Shown here in pieces: positions 16,865 to 25,651 of a stretch of 64,000 nt of DNA. The stretch lies in the NCBI RefSeq assembly GCF_001417775.1, contig NZ_BBZJ01000013.1:592034-656033 (forward strand), written 5' to 3'. This DNA comes from Streptomyces sp. TP-A0356 (GTDB lineage Bacteria > Actinomycetota > Actinomycetes > Streptomycetales > Streptomycetaceae). Every line of letters begins with the position of its first letter. Position 1 is the first letter of the stretch. A program made the translations under genes and the position numbers. Under the pieces are notes generated by a model that was not told the origin of the DNA, ran no database searches, and saw only the letters and a program-made list of their open reading frames with translations.

Positions 16865-17665
16865 ATGAAACTGGCGTTCTCCACCCTCGGTGTCCCCGGC
16901 CTGCCCATAACGGACGTGGTCCGACTCGCGGCCACGCACGGCTACCACGGGGTCGAACTGCGCGCACACCCGGAGGAGCCGGTGCACCCCGGCATCGACC
17001 GGGCCGAGCGGACCGACGTGGCCGCCGAGTTCAAGGCGGGGGGCATCGAGATCCTGGGGCTCGCGGGGTACACGCGCGTGGCCGCTCCCGGTGACGACGA
17101 GCCCGTGCTCGCCGAGATCCGCGAACTTCTCGGCCTCGCCCGCGACCTGGGCGCCCCCTTCGTCCGCGTCTTCCCCGGCGGCGACACCGGCCGGAGCCCG
17201 CAGGAGGCCGACGCCGTCGCCGCCCGGCGACTGGGGACCGCCGCCGAGTACGCGGCGGACCTCGGCGTACGGATCCTGCTGGAGACCCACGACTCGCACC
17301 GCACCGGCGCGGACGCCCTCCGTGTCCTGGGCGCGGTCGGCCACCGTCACGTGGGCGCGCTGTGGGACGTCATGCACACCTGGCTGGGCGGCGAGCAGCC
17401 GCAGCAGACGTACGCGGCCCTGTCCCCGTATCTCGGCTACGTCCAGGTCAAGGACATCGCCTCCGCCGACGACAAGACCCCCCTGCCGCTCGGCTCCGGC
17501 ATCCTCCCGCTGACCGAGACCGTGGAGGTCCTCTCCCGCCACGGCTGGGACGGCTGGCTGTGCTGGGAGTACGAGAAGCGGTGGTACGAGGCGGCGGCGC
17601 CGCTGCCGGAGCTGCTGGGGCAGGGACGGGAGCATCTGGCCCGGCTGGTCAACGAGTCGGCTTGA
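16865..17665 (+). CDS. Sugar phosphate isomerase/epimerase family TIM-barrel protein
   Basis: 266 residues starting MKLAFSTLGVPGLPITDVV. It has the xylose-isomerase-like barrel with likely metal ligands at Glu in ILLETHDSH, Asp/His in ALWDVMHTWLGG, Asp in YVQVKDIAS and Glu in WLCWEYEKRW. It is not closely similar to the other epimerase at 14916-15752. It lies 18 bp after the MarR-GNAT gene on the same strand, so co-transcription is likely. The enzymatic reaction is unassigned; members of this family include 2-keto-myo-inositol dehydratases and 3-epimerases. Confidence 0.88.
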   Translation: MKLAFSTLGVPGLPITDVVRLAATHGYHGVELRAHPEEPVHPGIDRAERTDVAAEFKAGGIEILGLAGYTRVAAPGDDEPVLAEIRELLGLARDLGAPFVRVFPGGDTGRSPQEADAVAARRLGTAAEYAADLGVRILLETHDSHRTGADALRVLGAVGHRHVGALWDVMHTWLGGEQPQQTYAALSPYLGYVQVKDIASADDKTPLPLGSGILPLTETVEVLSRHGWDGWLCWEYEKRWYEAAAPLPELLGQGREHLARLVNESA

Positions 17666-17803
17666 GGGGGCCGCTGTCCTCGGTGATCTCGCGCAGCACG
17701 ATCGTGCAGACCCGCACCCCGGACGCGCTCCTGGGCCGGGGCACGGCCGCCGAGCAGATCGTCGGGCAGGCAGGCCCCAACCCCGGCCATCTGCGCGGCG
17801 GGG

Positions 17804-18412
17804 CTACGCCGGTCGCGCCGTGAGCCTCGCCGAGCCGTCCCGGCACCACTCCAGTACGGCGGGCCAGGAGCCGTAACCTGCGTCCAGGTCGAGGTGGGCG
17901 GCGCCGGGGACGATCTCGGTCGGGATGCCGAGGGGATCGCCGAAGACGGTCCGGGCGCCCTCCGGGCAGTACGGATCGTCGTCGCCCGCGACGAGGCGGG
18001 TGGGCGTGGGCAGCGTGAGGCCGTCGAGGGACGGCGGGGCGAACTCCGCCACCTCCGGGTGCCGTACGAGGACGGAGCCGGACGGTGGGGCCACGAGCAG
18101 GACCCGGTCCACGTCCACGCCCTTCAGCCCGCGCGCGACGGCGTGCAGCCACAGCACGGAGGACAGGCTGTGGGCGACGACGATCCGCTCCGAGCGGCCC
18201 GGCATCGCGTCGAGGTGACGGGCCAGTTCCGCGAGCCACACCTCCCGGTCGGGGTCGTCGGGGTCGGGCAGCTGCGGGTAGGTGACGTGGTGGCCCAGCT
18301 CGGTGAGACGGTCGGCCAGCCAGTGCTGCCAGTGGTCCTTGGGGCGGCGGTTCTGCCAGCCGTGGAGGAGGAGACAGGCACGCGGGGTGTCCGGAGTGTC
18401 GTACATGCTCAT
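17804..18412 (-). CDS. RBBP9/YdeN-type serine alpha/beta hydrolase
   Basis: 202 residues, typical for the short RBBP9/YdeN family. CLLLHGWQNRRPKDHWQHWL opens the fold, the nucleophile Ser is in VVAHSLSSVLWLHA, LVAGDDDPYCP carries the acid and GAAHLDLDAGYGSW the His. Its function in bacteria is poorly defined. I chose the ATG at 18412 (MSMYDTPD); a GTG 21 bp further upstream is also possible because neither has a strong ribosome-binding site. It is convergent with the TIM-barrel gene; the 138 bp between them holds no clear gene. Confidence 0.86.
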   Translation of the reverse strand: MSMYDTPDTPRACLLLHGWQNRRPKDHWQHWLADRLTELGHHVTYPQLPDPDDPDREVWLAELARHLDAMPGRSERIVVAHSLSSVLWLHAVARGLKGVDVDRVLLVAPPSGSVLVRHPEVAEFAPPSLDGLTLPTPTRLVAGDDDPYCPEGARTVFGDPLGIPTEIVPGAAHLDLDAGYGSWPAVLEWCRDGSARLTARPA

Positions 18413-18892
18413 GGGCCGATCGTTTCCGATCACGGCCCCGAAGGTCCAGCCTACGGACCCGGGCGCTGTGGCCACCGCGTCCGCCGCGGGCGACGAATGC
18501 GCCTATGCCCGCCCCTACCGCTCAGAGACCGTACGCGTCCTGCCGGACCACTGGCCCAAGGTGGCGGCGCACGCGCCTCGTTGAGCACTCGCCCACCAAC
18601 TTCCGGAAACGGGCCGCTTCCCGGGAACCCGGCCCGAGCCCCCTTCGTCCAATGCGCGGACTGCCGGATGAGTCTCCGCTGCGGTGTCGGCCCTCGCTGC
18701 TGGCTGCGATCGCTGACCACCCTCTCCGCCGCACGCGGCCGGCAGCACGCCGTCATCGGCGCGCCCCCCTCCAACAGCGCCGATGACGGCCCCTCGCCGG
18801 TTACTGTGCATCCCCTTGACCGGCGGAAACTTCCCGGATATTGGTGACTCTTCGGAAGTTTCCTTCAGCGTTCTCCTCCGGAAGGAGCGCAT
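18413..18892. promoter_or_regulatory. 480-bp intergenic region with a GGAAACTTCC inverted repeat before the GH3 gene
   Basis: No credible gene is present. GGAAACTTCC (18825-18834) and GGAAGTTTCC (18854-18863) are exact reverse complements separated by 19 bp, ending 29 bp before the GH3 start. A further TTCCGGAAAC motif occurs near 18600. The spaced arms look like an operator for a dimeric regulator of the hydrolase. They do not match a DasR dre site. Confidence 0.5.
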
Positions 18893-20719
18893 GTGCACGA
18901 CGCCGGCACGGGAAGCACCAGAGCCCCCTCCAGACGCACGGTCCTCGCCGCCGGCGCGGGCCTGACCGCGGCCCTCGCCCTCACCCCGGACACCGCCCGC
19001 GCCGCCGGACACGACGACGAGCGGCTCACCACCCTGATCTCGCGGATGACACTCGAGGAGAAGGTCGGCCAGCTCTTCGTGATGCGGGTCTACGGCCATT
19101 CGGCCACCGACCCCGACCAGGCCGACATCGACGCCAACCTCAAGGAGATCGGCGTACGGACCGCCGCCGAGCTGATCGCCAAGTACCGCGTCGGCGGCAT
19201 CATCTACTTCAACTGGGCGCACAACACCCGCAGCCCGCACCAGATCGCGGACCTCTCGAACGGGATCCAGAAGGCGTCCCTGGACCAGCCCCGCGGCCTG
19301 CCCGTGCTCATCGCCACGGACCAGGAGCACGGGATCGTCGCACGCGTCGGCAGGCCCGCCACCCTGTTCCCCGGCGCGATGGCGATCGGCGCGGGGGCCT
19401 CCCGCTCCGACGCCCGCGAGCTCGGCCGGATCTCCGGGGCCGAACTGCGCGCCCTCGGCATCCGCCAGGACTACTCGCCCGACGCCGACGTGAACGTCAA
19501 CCCGGCCAACCCGGTGATCGGCGTACGGTCCTTCGGGGCGGACCCGGAGGCGGTGGCGGGCCTGGCCGCGGCGGAGGTGAAGGGGTACCAGGCCTCGGGG
19601 GTCGCGGCGACCGCCAAGCACTTCCCCGGCCACGGCGACACGGCCGTCGACAGCCACTTCGGCTTCCCCGTCATCACGCACAGCCGCGAGCTGTGGGAGA
19701 GGCTCGACGCGGTGCCCTTCCGTGCGGCGATCCACGCCGGGATCGACGCGATCATGACCGCGCACATCATGGTCCCCGCGCTCGACGGCTCCGGTGACCC
19801 GGCCACGCTCTCGCGCCCGATCGTCACCGGCATCCTGCGCGAGGAGCTGGGCCACGACGGGGTCGTGGTGACCGACTCGCTGGGCATGGAGGGCGTACGC
19901 CAGAAGTACGGCGACGACCGCGTGCCCGTGCTCGCGCTGAATGCCGGTGTCGACCAGCTGCTCAACCCGCCGTCCCTGGACATCGCCTGGAACGCGGTCC
20001 TCGGGGCCGTGCGCGACGGCGAGCTGACCGAGCCACGGCTCGACGCGTCGCTCCTGCGTGTCCTGCGCCTGAAGGCGAAGCTGGGGCTGCTCGACCGGCC
20101 CTGGGTCACCGCGGCCGGCGTCGACCGGACCGTCGGCATCCCGGAGCACCTGCGCGCGGCGGACCGCCTCGCGGACCGCACGACCACGCTGCTCGTCAAC
20201 AAGGAGGACGTGCTGCCCCTGTCACGCCGTACGCACCCCCGGCTGCTGGTCGCCGGCGCGGACCCGGCGTCACCGTCCGGCAGCGACGGACCGCCCACCA
20301 CGGTCCTTGCGAAGGCCCTCACCGCACTGGGCTTCACGGCGACCACGCTGTCCACCGGCACGGCGCCCTCGTCGGCGACGATCGACGAGGCCGTGACGGC
20401 GGCGGGGAACGCGGATGCGGTGGTCGTGGCGACGTACAACGTGAGCGCGACCGACTCGCAGCGGACCCTGGTCGGCCGGCTCGCCGCCACCGGGAAGCCG
20501 GTGATCGCCATCGCCGTGCGGAACCCCTACGACGTGGCCCAACTACCGGATGTGACGGCCTGCTTGGCGTCGTACTCCTGGACGGACGTCGAACTGCGCG
20601 CGGCCGCACGGGTGATCGCCGGGCGCGTGAGGCCGCGCGGGAGGCTGCCGGTGCCGGTGCCGCGTGCGGACGATCCGACGCGGGAGTTGTACCCCATCGG
20701 GTACGGGCTGTCGTACTAG
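18893..20719 (+). CDS. Secreted glycoside hydrolase family 3, NagZ-like beta-N-acetylhexosaminidase (Tat signal)
   Basis: 608 residues. The N-terminus has APSRRTVLAAGAGLTAALAL, a twin-arginine signal ending near AARAAG. The GH3 domain contains KHFPGHGDTAVDSHFGFP, with the Asp-Ser-His dyad used by NagZ-type enzymes as acid/base, and VVTDSLGM with the catalytic nucleophile Asp. A C-terminal GH3-C-like domain follows from about residue 420. The likely reaction is release of terminal GlcNAc from chito-oligosaccharides or muropeptides outside the cell. The GTG at 18893 follows GGAAGGA; an ATG two bases earlier is in another frame. An inverted repeat precedes the gene. Confidence 0.92.
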   Translation: MHDAGTGSTRAPSRRTVLAAGAGLTAALALTPDTARAAGHDDERLTTLISRMTLEEKVGQLFVMRVYGHSATDPDQADIDANLKEIGVRTAAELIAKYRVGGIIYFNWAHNTRSPHQIADLSNGIQKASLDQPRGLPVLIATDQEHGIVARVGRPATLFPGAMAIGAGASRSDARELGRISGAELRALGIRQDYSPDADVNVNPANPVIGVRSFGADPEAVAGLAAAEVKGYQASGVAATAKHFPGHGDTAVDSHFGFPVITHSRELWERLDAVPFRAAIHAGIDAIMTAHIMVPALDGSGDPATLSRPIVTGILREELGHDGVVVTDSLGMEGVRQKYGDDRVPVLALNAGVDQLLNPPSLDIAWNAVLGAVRDGELTEPRLDASLLRVLRLKAKLGLLDRPWVTAAGVDRTVGIPEHLRAADRLADRTTTLLVNKEDVLPLSRRTHPRLLVAGADPASPSGSDGPPTTVLAKALTALGFTATTLSTGTAPSSATIDEAVTAAGNADAVVVATYNVSATDSQRTLVGRLAATGKPVIAIAVRNPYDVAQLPDVTACLASYSWTDVELRAAARVIAGRVRPRGRLPVPVPRADDPTRELYPIGYGLSY

Positions 20720-20747
20720 GGCGCTTGCGCTCACCGCGACCGGAGCC

Positions 20748-21134
20748 TCAGCAGAGGATCCAGCCCGAGCTGACCGACCCCGGGCCCACCGATCCGCGCA
20801 CCCACACGCACCGGTGCCCGGCGTGCACGACCACGGGGCCGGCGTGGTGCGTGTACCGCCCGACGTCGGCCACGGGACGGCTGCCCCGCGCCTGCACGCT
20901 CACCGACATCGCCTGCCGGCCGGACACCCGCGTCGCCACGGTGACCGCGCACACGTAACCGTCGTTCCGGTAGATCCCCACCGAGCCGGTGGAGAACGAG
21001 AGCGTGCGGACCTTCCGGCCCGAACAGAAGTCGGCGGCCTGCGCGTGTCCCGGGCTCGCCAGCGCGATCAACCCGGATGCCGTAAGTACGGTGAGACCGA
21101 GCGCCAGGCCTCGGCGTATCGCACCACTGTCCAC
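20748..21134 (-). CDS. Small secreted Cys-containing protein of unknown function
   Basis: 128 residues with a clear signal peptide (MDSGAIRRGLALGLTVLTAS, cleavage near GHAQAADF). The mature part of about 95 residues has four Cys (DFCSGRK, GYVCAVT, HRCVWV and the final Cys), suggesting two disulfides, and a beta-rich composition. I do not recognise the family. The GTG start at 21134 is supported by GGGGAGGG about 6 nt upstream. It is convergent with the GH3 gene, with only 28 bp between stops, and lies downstream of the ABC exporter on the same strand with 245 bp between. Confidence 0.78.
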   Translation of the reverse strand: MDSGAIRRGLALGLTVLTASGLIALASPGHAQAADFCSGRKVRTLSFSTGSVGIYRNDGYVCAVTVATRVSGRQAMSVSVQARGSRPVADVGRYTHHAGPVVVHAGHRCVWVRGSVGPGSVSSGWILC

Positions 21135-21379
21135 TGTTGTCCCTCCCCGCGACCATCAGCGTACTGATGTACGGACGCATGACATGCACCGGACGGTTGC
21201 GTCGCACCGCCCCACCCCGGCGTGCATATTCTTCATGTTCAGGGCAACTCCACCGCTCTTTCTGGTGGCCAACGGGTCATCGCGCGAAAGGCGGTAGTTC
21301 ATGTACCTGTCTGGAGGTGCAGCGGGACCTGACGAGGAGGAAGGTCTCCGACACCGAGGCGAAGAGCTGACCGAGCCGG

Positions 21380-24300
21380 TCAGGCCGTGGTCCCCACCGG
21401 CTCCTCCGGCTCCGGCTCCCCCACGAACGTCCGCCACAGCTGGGCGTACCTGCCGCCCCGGCTCAGCAGTTCCTGGTGCGTGCCGTCCTCCGCGACCCGC
21501 CCGCGGTCCATCACCACCACCCGGTCCGCGCGGGCGGCCGTCGTCAGCCGGTGGGCGACGACGAGCGTCGTACGACGTCCGGCGAGACGGTCCGTCGCCT
21601 GGTTGACCTGCGCCTCGGTGGCCAGGTCGAGTGCGGCCGTCGCCTCGTCGAGAAGCAGGATGTCCGGGTCGATCAGCTCGGCGCGGGCCAGGGCGATCAA
21701 CTGCCGTTGCCCGGCGGACAGGTTGCGGCCGCGCTCGGCGACCCGGTGCAGATAGCCCCCGTCCAGCGTGGCGATCATCTCGTGGGCGCCGACCGCCCGG
21801 GCCGCTGCCTCGACCTCGGCGTCGCTCGCGTCGGGGCGCCCGTAGGCGATGGCGTCCCGGACGGTCCCCGCGAACAGGTACGCCTCCTGCGGGACGACGC
21901 CGAGCCGGTGCCGGTAGGAGGTCAGGTCCAGCGACCGCAGATCGGTTCCGTCGACGAGGACCCGTCCGCGCGTGGGGTCGTAGAACCGCGCGACGAGTTT
22001 CACCAGCGTCGACTTGCCCGCCCCCGTCTCACCGACGAAGGCGACGGTCTGCCCCGCGGGGATCGTCAACCCGACGCCGCTGAGGGCCTCTTCGTCGTCG
22101 CCGTACGCGAAGTCGACGTCCTCGAAGGCGATGTCGCCGCGCAGCGACAGCACCTCCAGCGGCTCGTCGGCGGCCTTCGTCGTGGTGGGCTCCTGGAGGA
22201 GCTCCTGGATGCGGCCCAGCGACACCGTGGCCTGCTGGTAGCCGTCGAAGACCTGCGACAGCTGCTGCACCGGCGCGAAGAACAGGTCGATGTACAGCAG
22301 ATACGCGACCAGCGCGCCGGTCGTCAGCGTCCCGGCGCCCACCCGGTGGGCGCCCACGACCAGGACGGCCGCGGCGGCCACCGATGACAGCAGCTGTACG
22401 AAGGGGAAGTACACCGAGATCAGCCACTGGCCGCGGACGCGGGCCCGGCGGTAGCTGTCGCTGCCCTCGCCGAAGCGCCGCCCGCCGTCGCGCTCGCGCC
22501 GGAACGCCTGCAGGATCCGCAGCCCGGACACCGACTCCTGGAGGTCGGCGTTGACCGCCGACACCCGCTCGCGGGCGAGTTCGTACGCCTTCACGCTGGC
22601 CCGGCGGAAGAAGACGGTCGCCACGATCAGCGGCGGCAGCGTGGCGAACACGACGAGCGCCAGCTGTACGTCGATCACCAGCAGCGCGACCATGATCCCG
22701 AAGAACGTGACGACGGAGACGAAGGCGGTCACCAGGCCGGTCTGCAGGAACGTCGACAACGCGTCGACGTCGGTCGTCATCCGCGTCATGATCCGGCCGG
22801 TCAGCTCCCGCTCGTAGTAGTCGAGTCCGAGCCGCTGGAGCTGGGCGAAGATCTTCAGCCGGAGGGAGTAGAGGACGCGCTCGCCGGTCCGTCCCGTCAT
22901 CCGGGTCTCGCCGATCTGCGCCGTCCACTGGACGAGGACGGAGAGCAGCGCGAGCAGGGACGCGGCCCAGACCGCGCCGAGGGCCATCCGGGAGACGCCC
23001 TGGTCGATGCCGTGCCGGATCAGGATCGGCAGCAGCAGTCCCATCCCCGCGTCGACCGCGACGAGGGCGAGACTGACCAGCAGCGGGAGGCCGAAGCCAT
23101 GGAGCAGCCGCCGCAGGCCGTACGACTCCTCCGGCCGGACCGCGCGCGCCTCGTCGATGCCGGGGGTGTCGGTGGCCGTGGGCAGCTTCTCGACCTGGGC
23201 GAGCAGTTCGGGGGTCGCCGGGGACCCGGTCAGCGCGTGGTCCTTCGGCTCGCGGTCGCCGGTCCACAGGTGGGGGGTGACCCCCCGTTCGGCGTCGAAC
23301 TCGGCGTCCAGTTCGTCGCGGACGGTCGTGTCCTCCTGCGGGGCCGCCGACGGGGCGTGGCCCGGGGAGACGCCGCCGAGTTCGTCGGGGTCGGTCAGCA
23401 GCCGGCGGTAGAGGGCGGAACGCGCCTGCAGCTCCTCGTGCGTGCCGATGTCGGCGAGACGGCCGCCGTCGAGGACGGCGATGCGGTCGGCGAGGTTGAG
23501 GGTGGAGCGGCGGTGGGCGATCAGCAGTGTGGTGCGGCCCTCCATGACCTGCTTCAGCGCCTCGTGGATCTCGTGCTCGACGCCGGCGTCCACGGCCGAG
23601 GTCGCGTCGTCGAGGACCAGCAGCCGAGGGTCGGCGAGGATCGCGCGGGCCAGGGCGATGCGCTGGCGCTGGCCGCCGGAGAGGGTCAGGCCGTGCTCGC
23701 CGACCTTGGTCGCGTACTTGTCGGGCAGTTCGGCGATGAAGCGGTCGGCCTGCGCGGCACGGGCGGCCCGCACGATCTGCTCGTCGGTGGCGTCGGGGCG
23801 GCCGTAGGCGATGTTGTTGCGGACGGTGTCCGAGAAGAGGAAGGAGTCCTCGGGGACCAGTCCGATCGCGGCGCGCAGCGACTGGAGGGTGAGCTCGCGC
23901 ACGTCGTGGCCGCCGACGAGGACGGCGCCGTGCGTGACGTCGTAGAAGCGGGGCAGCAGCAGGGAGACCGTCGACTTGCCGGAGCCGGAGGAGCCGACGA
24001 CGGCCAGGGTCTCGCCGGGGCGGATCTCGAAGGAGAGGCCGTCGAGGACCGGCCGGCCGTCCTGGTACGCGAAGGAGACGTCGTCGAACTCCACGGTCGC
24101 GGGCGCGTCCGCGGGCAGCTCCCTGGTGCCGTCCTTCAGGGACGGTTCGGTGTCGATCAGTTCGAGGACGCGCTCGGCGCCCGCACGGGCCTGCTGGCCG
24201 ACCGTGAGGACCACGGCGAGCATGCGCACCGGGCCGACGAGCTGGGCGAGGTAGGAGGAGAAGGCGACGAAGGTGCCGAGCGTGATGTGCCCGCGCACCG

Positions 24301-25111
24301 CGAGCCAGCCGCCGAGCGCGAGCATGGCGACCTGGCCGAGGGCGGGCACGGCCTGGAGGGCGGGGGTGTAGGTGGCGTTCAGCCGGATGGTCCGCAGCCG
24401 GCCCGCGAACAGGCGGCGCCCGACCTCCCGGAGCTTGCCGGTCTCCTGCTCCTCCTGCCCGAAGCCCTTCACCACGCGCACGCCGCTGACGGCGCCGTCG
24501 ACCACGCTCGCCACGGCGGCGGCCTGCGCCTGCGCGTACCAGGTGGCCGGGTGCAGCCGGACGCGGCTGCGTTTGGCGATGAACCACAGGGCGGGCGCGA
24601 CGGCCAGCGCCACCAGGGTCAGCGGCAGCGACAGCCACGCCATGATCACCAGGGAGATCAGGAACAGCAGGACGTTCCCCATCGTCATGGGGAGCATGAA
24701 CAGAAGGCCCTGGATCAACTGGAGGTCGCTGGTGGCCCGGCCCACGACCTGTCCGGTGGACAGCTCGTCCTGACGCCGGCCGTCGAGCCGGGTGATCGTC
24801 CCGTACATCTCCGTACGCAGGTCGTGCTGGACATCGAGGGCGAGCCGGCCGCCGTAGTAGCGGCGGATGTAGGTGAGGACGTAGACGAGGACGGCCGCGC
24901 CGACGAGGACGCCGGCCCAGGGCGCCATGGAACGGGTGTGGTTCCCGACGACGTCGTCGATGATCACCTTGGTGATCAGCGGGACGAGCGCCATGACGGC
25001 CATGCCGCCCAGGGAGGACCCGAGCGCGAGGACGACATCCTTCGGGTACCGCCATGCGTACCCCGCGAGCCGTCGCGCCCAGCCGCCCCGCTCCCCCTCG
25101 TGCGCCGCCAC
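21380..25111 (-). CDS. Single-chain heterodimer-type ABC exporter (TMD-NBD-TMD-NBD)
   Basis: 1243 residues, two half-transporters joined head to tail. NBD1 has Walker A GSSGSGKST, signature LSGGQRQ and Walker B VLDDATSAVD, where Asp replaces the catalytic Glu. NBD2 has Walker A GETGAGKST, signature LSAGQRQ and a normal LLLDEATAALD. NBD1 Walker B pairs with the NBD2 signature, so one ATP site is degenerate and the other consensus, as in TM287/288 and BmrCD. The joining linker is charged (about residues 590-660). I chose the GTG at 25111 (VAAHEGERGGWARR) because AGGAAGGGA lies just upstream; earlier in-frame residues look noncoding. Substrate is likely a drug or lipid, but cannot be told. Confidence 0.93.
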   Translation of the reverse strand: MAAHEGERGGWARRLAGYAWRYPKDVVLALGSSLGGMAVMALVPLITKVIIDDVVGNHTRSMAPWAGVLVGAAVLVYVLTYIRRYYGGRLALDVQHDLRTEMYGTITRLDGRRQDELSTGQVVGRATSDLQLIQGLLFMLPMTMGNVLLFLISLVIMAWLSLPLTLVALAVAPALWFIAKRSRVRLHPATWYAQAQAAAVASVVDGAVSGVRVVKGFGQEEQETGKLREVGRRLFAGRLRTIRLNATYTPALQAVPALGQVAMLALGGWLAVRGHITLGTFVAFSSYLAQLVGPVRMLAVVLTVGQQARAGAERVLELIDTEPSLKDGTRELPADAPATVEFDDVSFAYQDGRPVLDGLSFEIRPGETLAVVGSSGSGKSTVSLLLPRFYDVTHGAVLVGGHDVRELTLQSLRAAIGLVPEDSFLFSDTVRNNIAYGRPDATDEQIVRAARAAQADRFIAELPDKYATKVGEHGLTLSGGQRQRIALARAILADPRLLVLDDATSAVDAGVEHEIHEALKQVMEGRTTLLIAHRRSTLNLADRIAVLDGGRLADIGTHEELQARSALYRRLLTDPDELGGVSPGHAPSAAPQEDTTVRDELDAEFDAERGVTPHLWTGDREPKDHALTGSPATPELLAQVEKLPTATDTPGIDEARAVRPEESYGLRRLLHGFGLPLLVSLALVAVDAGMGLLLPILIRHGIDQGVSRMALGAVWAASLLALLSVLVQWTAQIGETRMTGRTGERVLYSLRLKIFAQLQRLGLDYYERELTGRIMTRMTTDVDALSTFLQTGLVTAFVSVVTFFGIMVALLVIDVQLALVVFATLPPLIVATVFFRRASVKAYELARERVSAVNADLQESVSGLRILQAFRRERDGGRRFGEGSDSYRRARVRGQWLISVYFPFVQLLSSVAAAAVLVVGAHRVGAGTLTTGALVAYLLYIDLFFAPVQQLSQVFDGYQQATVSLGRIQELLQEPTTTKAADEPLEVLSLRGDIAFEDVDFAYGDDEEALSGVGLTIPAGQTVAFVGETGAGKSTLVKLVARFYDPTRGRVLVDGTDLRSLDLTSYRHRLGVVPQEAYLFAGTVRDAIAYGRPDASDAEVEAAARAVGAHEMIATLDGGYLHRVAERGRNLSAGQRQLIALARAELIDPDILLLDEATAALDLATEAQVNQATDRLAGRRTTLVVAHRLTTAARADRVVVMDRGRVAEDGTHQELLSRGGRYAQLWRTFVGEPEPEEPVGTTA

Positions 25112-25329
25112 GCCGGTCCCTTCCTGTCGTCCTGATCTCCCGCAATGCACCAACGCGATCGGGAGCGGATTTCATCCCTCCGCAACAATTCCCGGTCTGG
25201 GCCGTCCGGGGTCAGTGCCGTGAACCGCACGAGCGGGGTCGGCGTCCCCGTCTCGACCGGGCGGCCGGAGCGGACCATCGCCCGCCGCCCGCCGCAGCTC
25301 GCGGACGTGGCCGGATGATCGGCACGGGC

Positions 25330-25582
25330 TCACGCGTCCGGGGCGGCGCGCAGGACGGCGGCTGACGGACCGGGGGAGTCGCGGGAGTCGCGGGAGTCGC
25401 GGCGTACGGACGGCTCGGTCTCGGAGGTGACGAGCCGGGTGCCGTCGCGGTCGACGGAGAGCGCGGAGAGTGGTTCCCCCTGTTCGAGCGACGGTCGAAC
25501 AGGGGGAAGGCCCCGCGGCGGCCAGGGAGGTGGCCGCCGCGAGGGTGGCGGTGACGGTGGCGAGAGGAGTTCTCAGTCGCAT
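25330..25582 (-). pseudogene. Possible frameshifted small secreted protein
   Basis: From an ATG at 25582 the first 25-28 residues form a plausible signal peptide (MRLRTPLATVTATLAAATS...AAAG). The frame then becomes Arg-rich and unnatural, while the +1 frame continues as ordinary-looking protein (LEQGEPLSALSVDRDGTRLV, then TSETEPSVRRDSRDS) and ends at a stop at 25330. The switch coincides with a run of C and with a 14-bp perfect inverted repeat at 25474-25508. A 9-bp GGGAGTCGC repeat (three copies, 25374-25400) encodes the DSR repeats. Either a frameshift has broken the gene or this is noncoding; the surrounding 25112-25651 holds nothing else. Confidence 0.35.
25474..25508. repeat. Perfect 14-bp inverted repeat, 7-nt loop
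   Basis: TTCCCCCTGTTCGA (25474-25487) and TCGAACAGGGGGAA (25495-25508) are exact reverse complements around GCGACGG. As RNA this is a strong hairpin. It may be a terminator or attenuator for the minus-strand beta-lactamase-fold gene that ends at 25652, or the scar that broke the small secreted reading frame. Confidence 0.8.
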
Positions 25583-25651
25583 GCCGTCACGGTAGGGCGA
25601 GGCGGGTGGACGAGGATGGACTCGCCCTGGATCAGGGGAAGTCCGGCCGTG

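Noticed and set aside
17666..17803. Short remnant of a minus-strand gene (frame ending REITEDSGPLKPTR)
   Set aside because: The tail looks protein-like but no start, domain or upstream continuation outside the hydrolase gene could be found; too little to call.
18891..18965. ATG at 18891 as the GH3 start
   Set aside because: It is in another frame and gives a short Pro-rich peptide; the GTG at 18893 leads into the Tat signal and GH3 domain.
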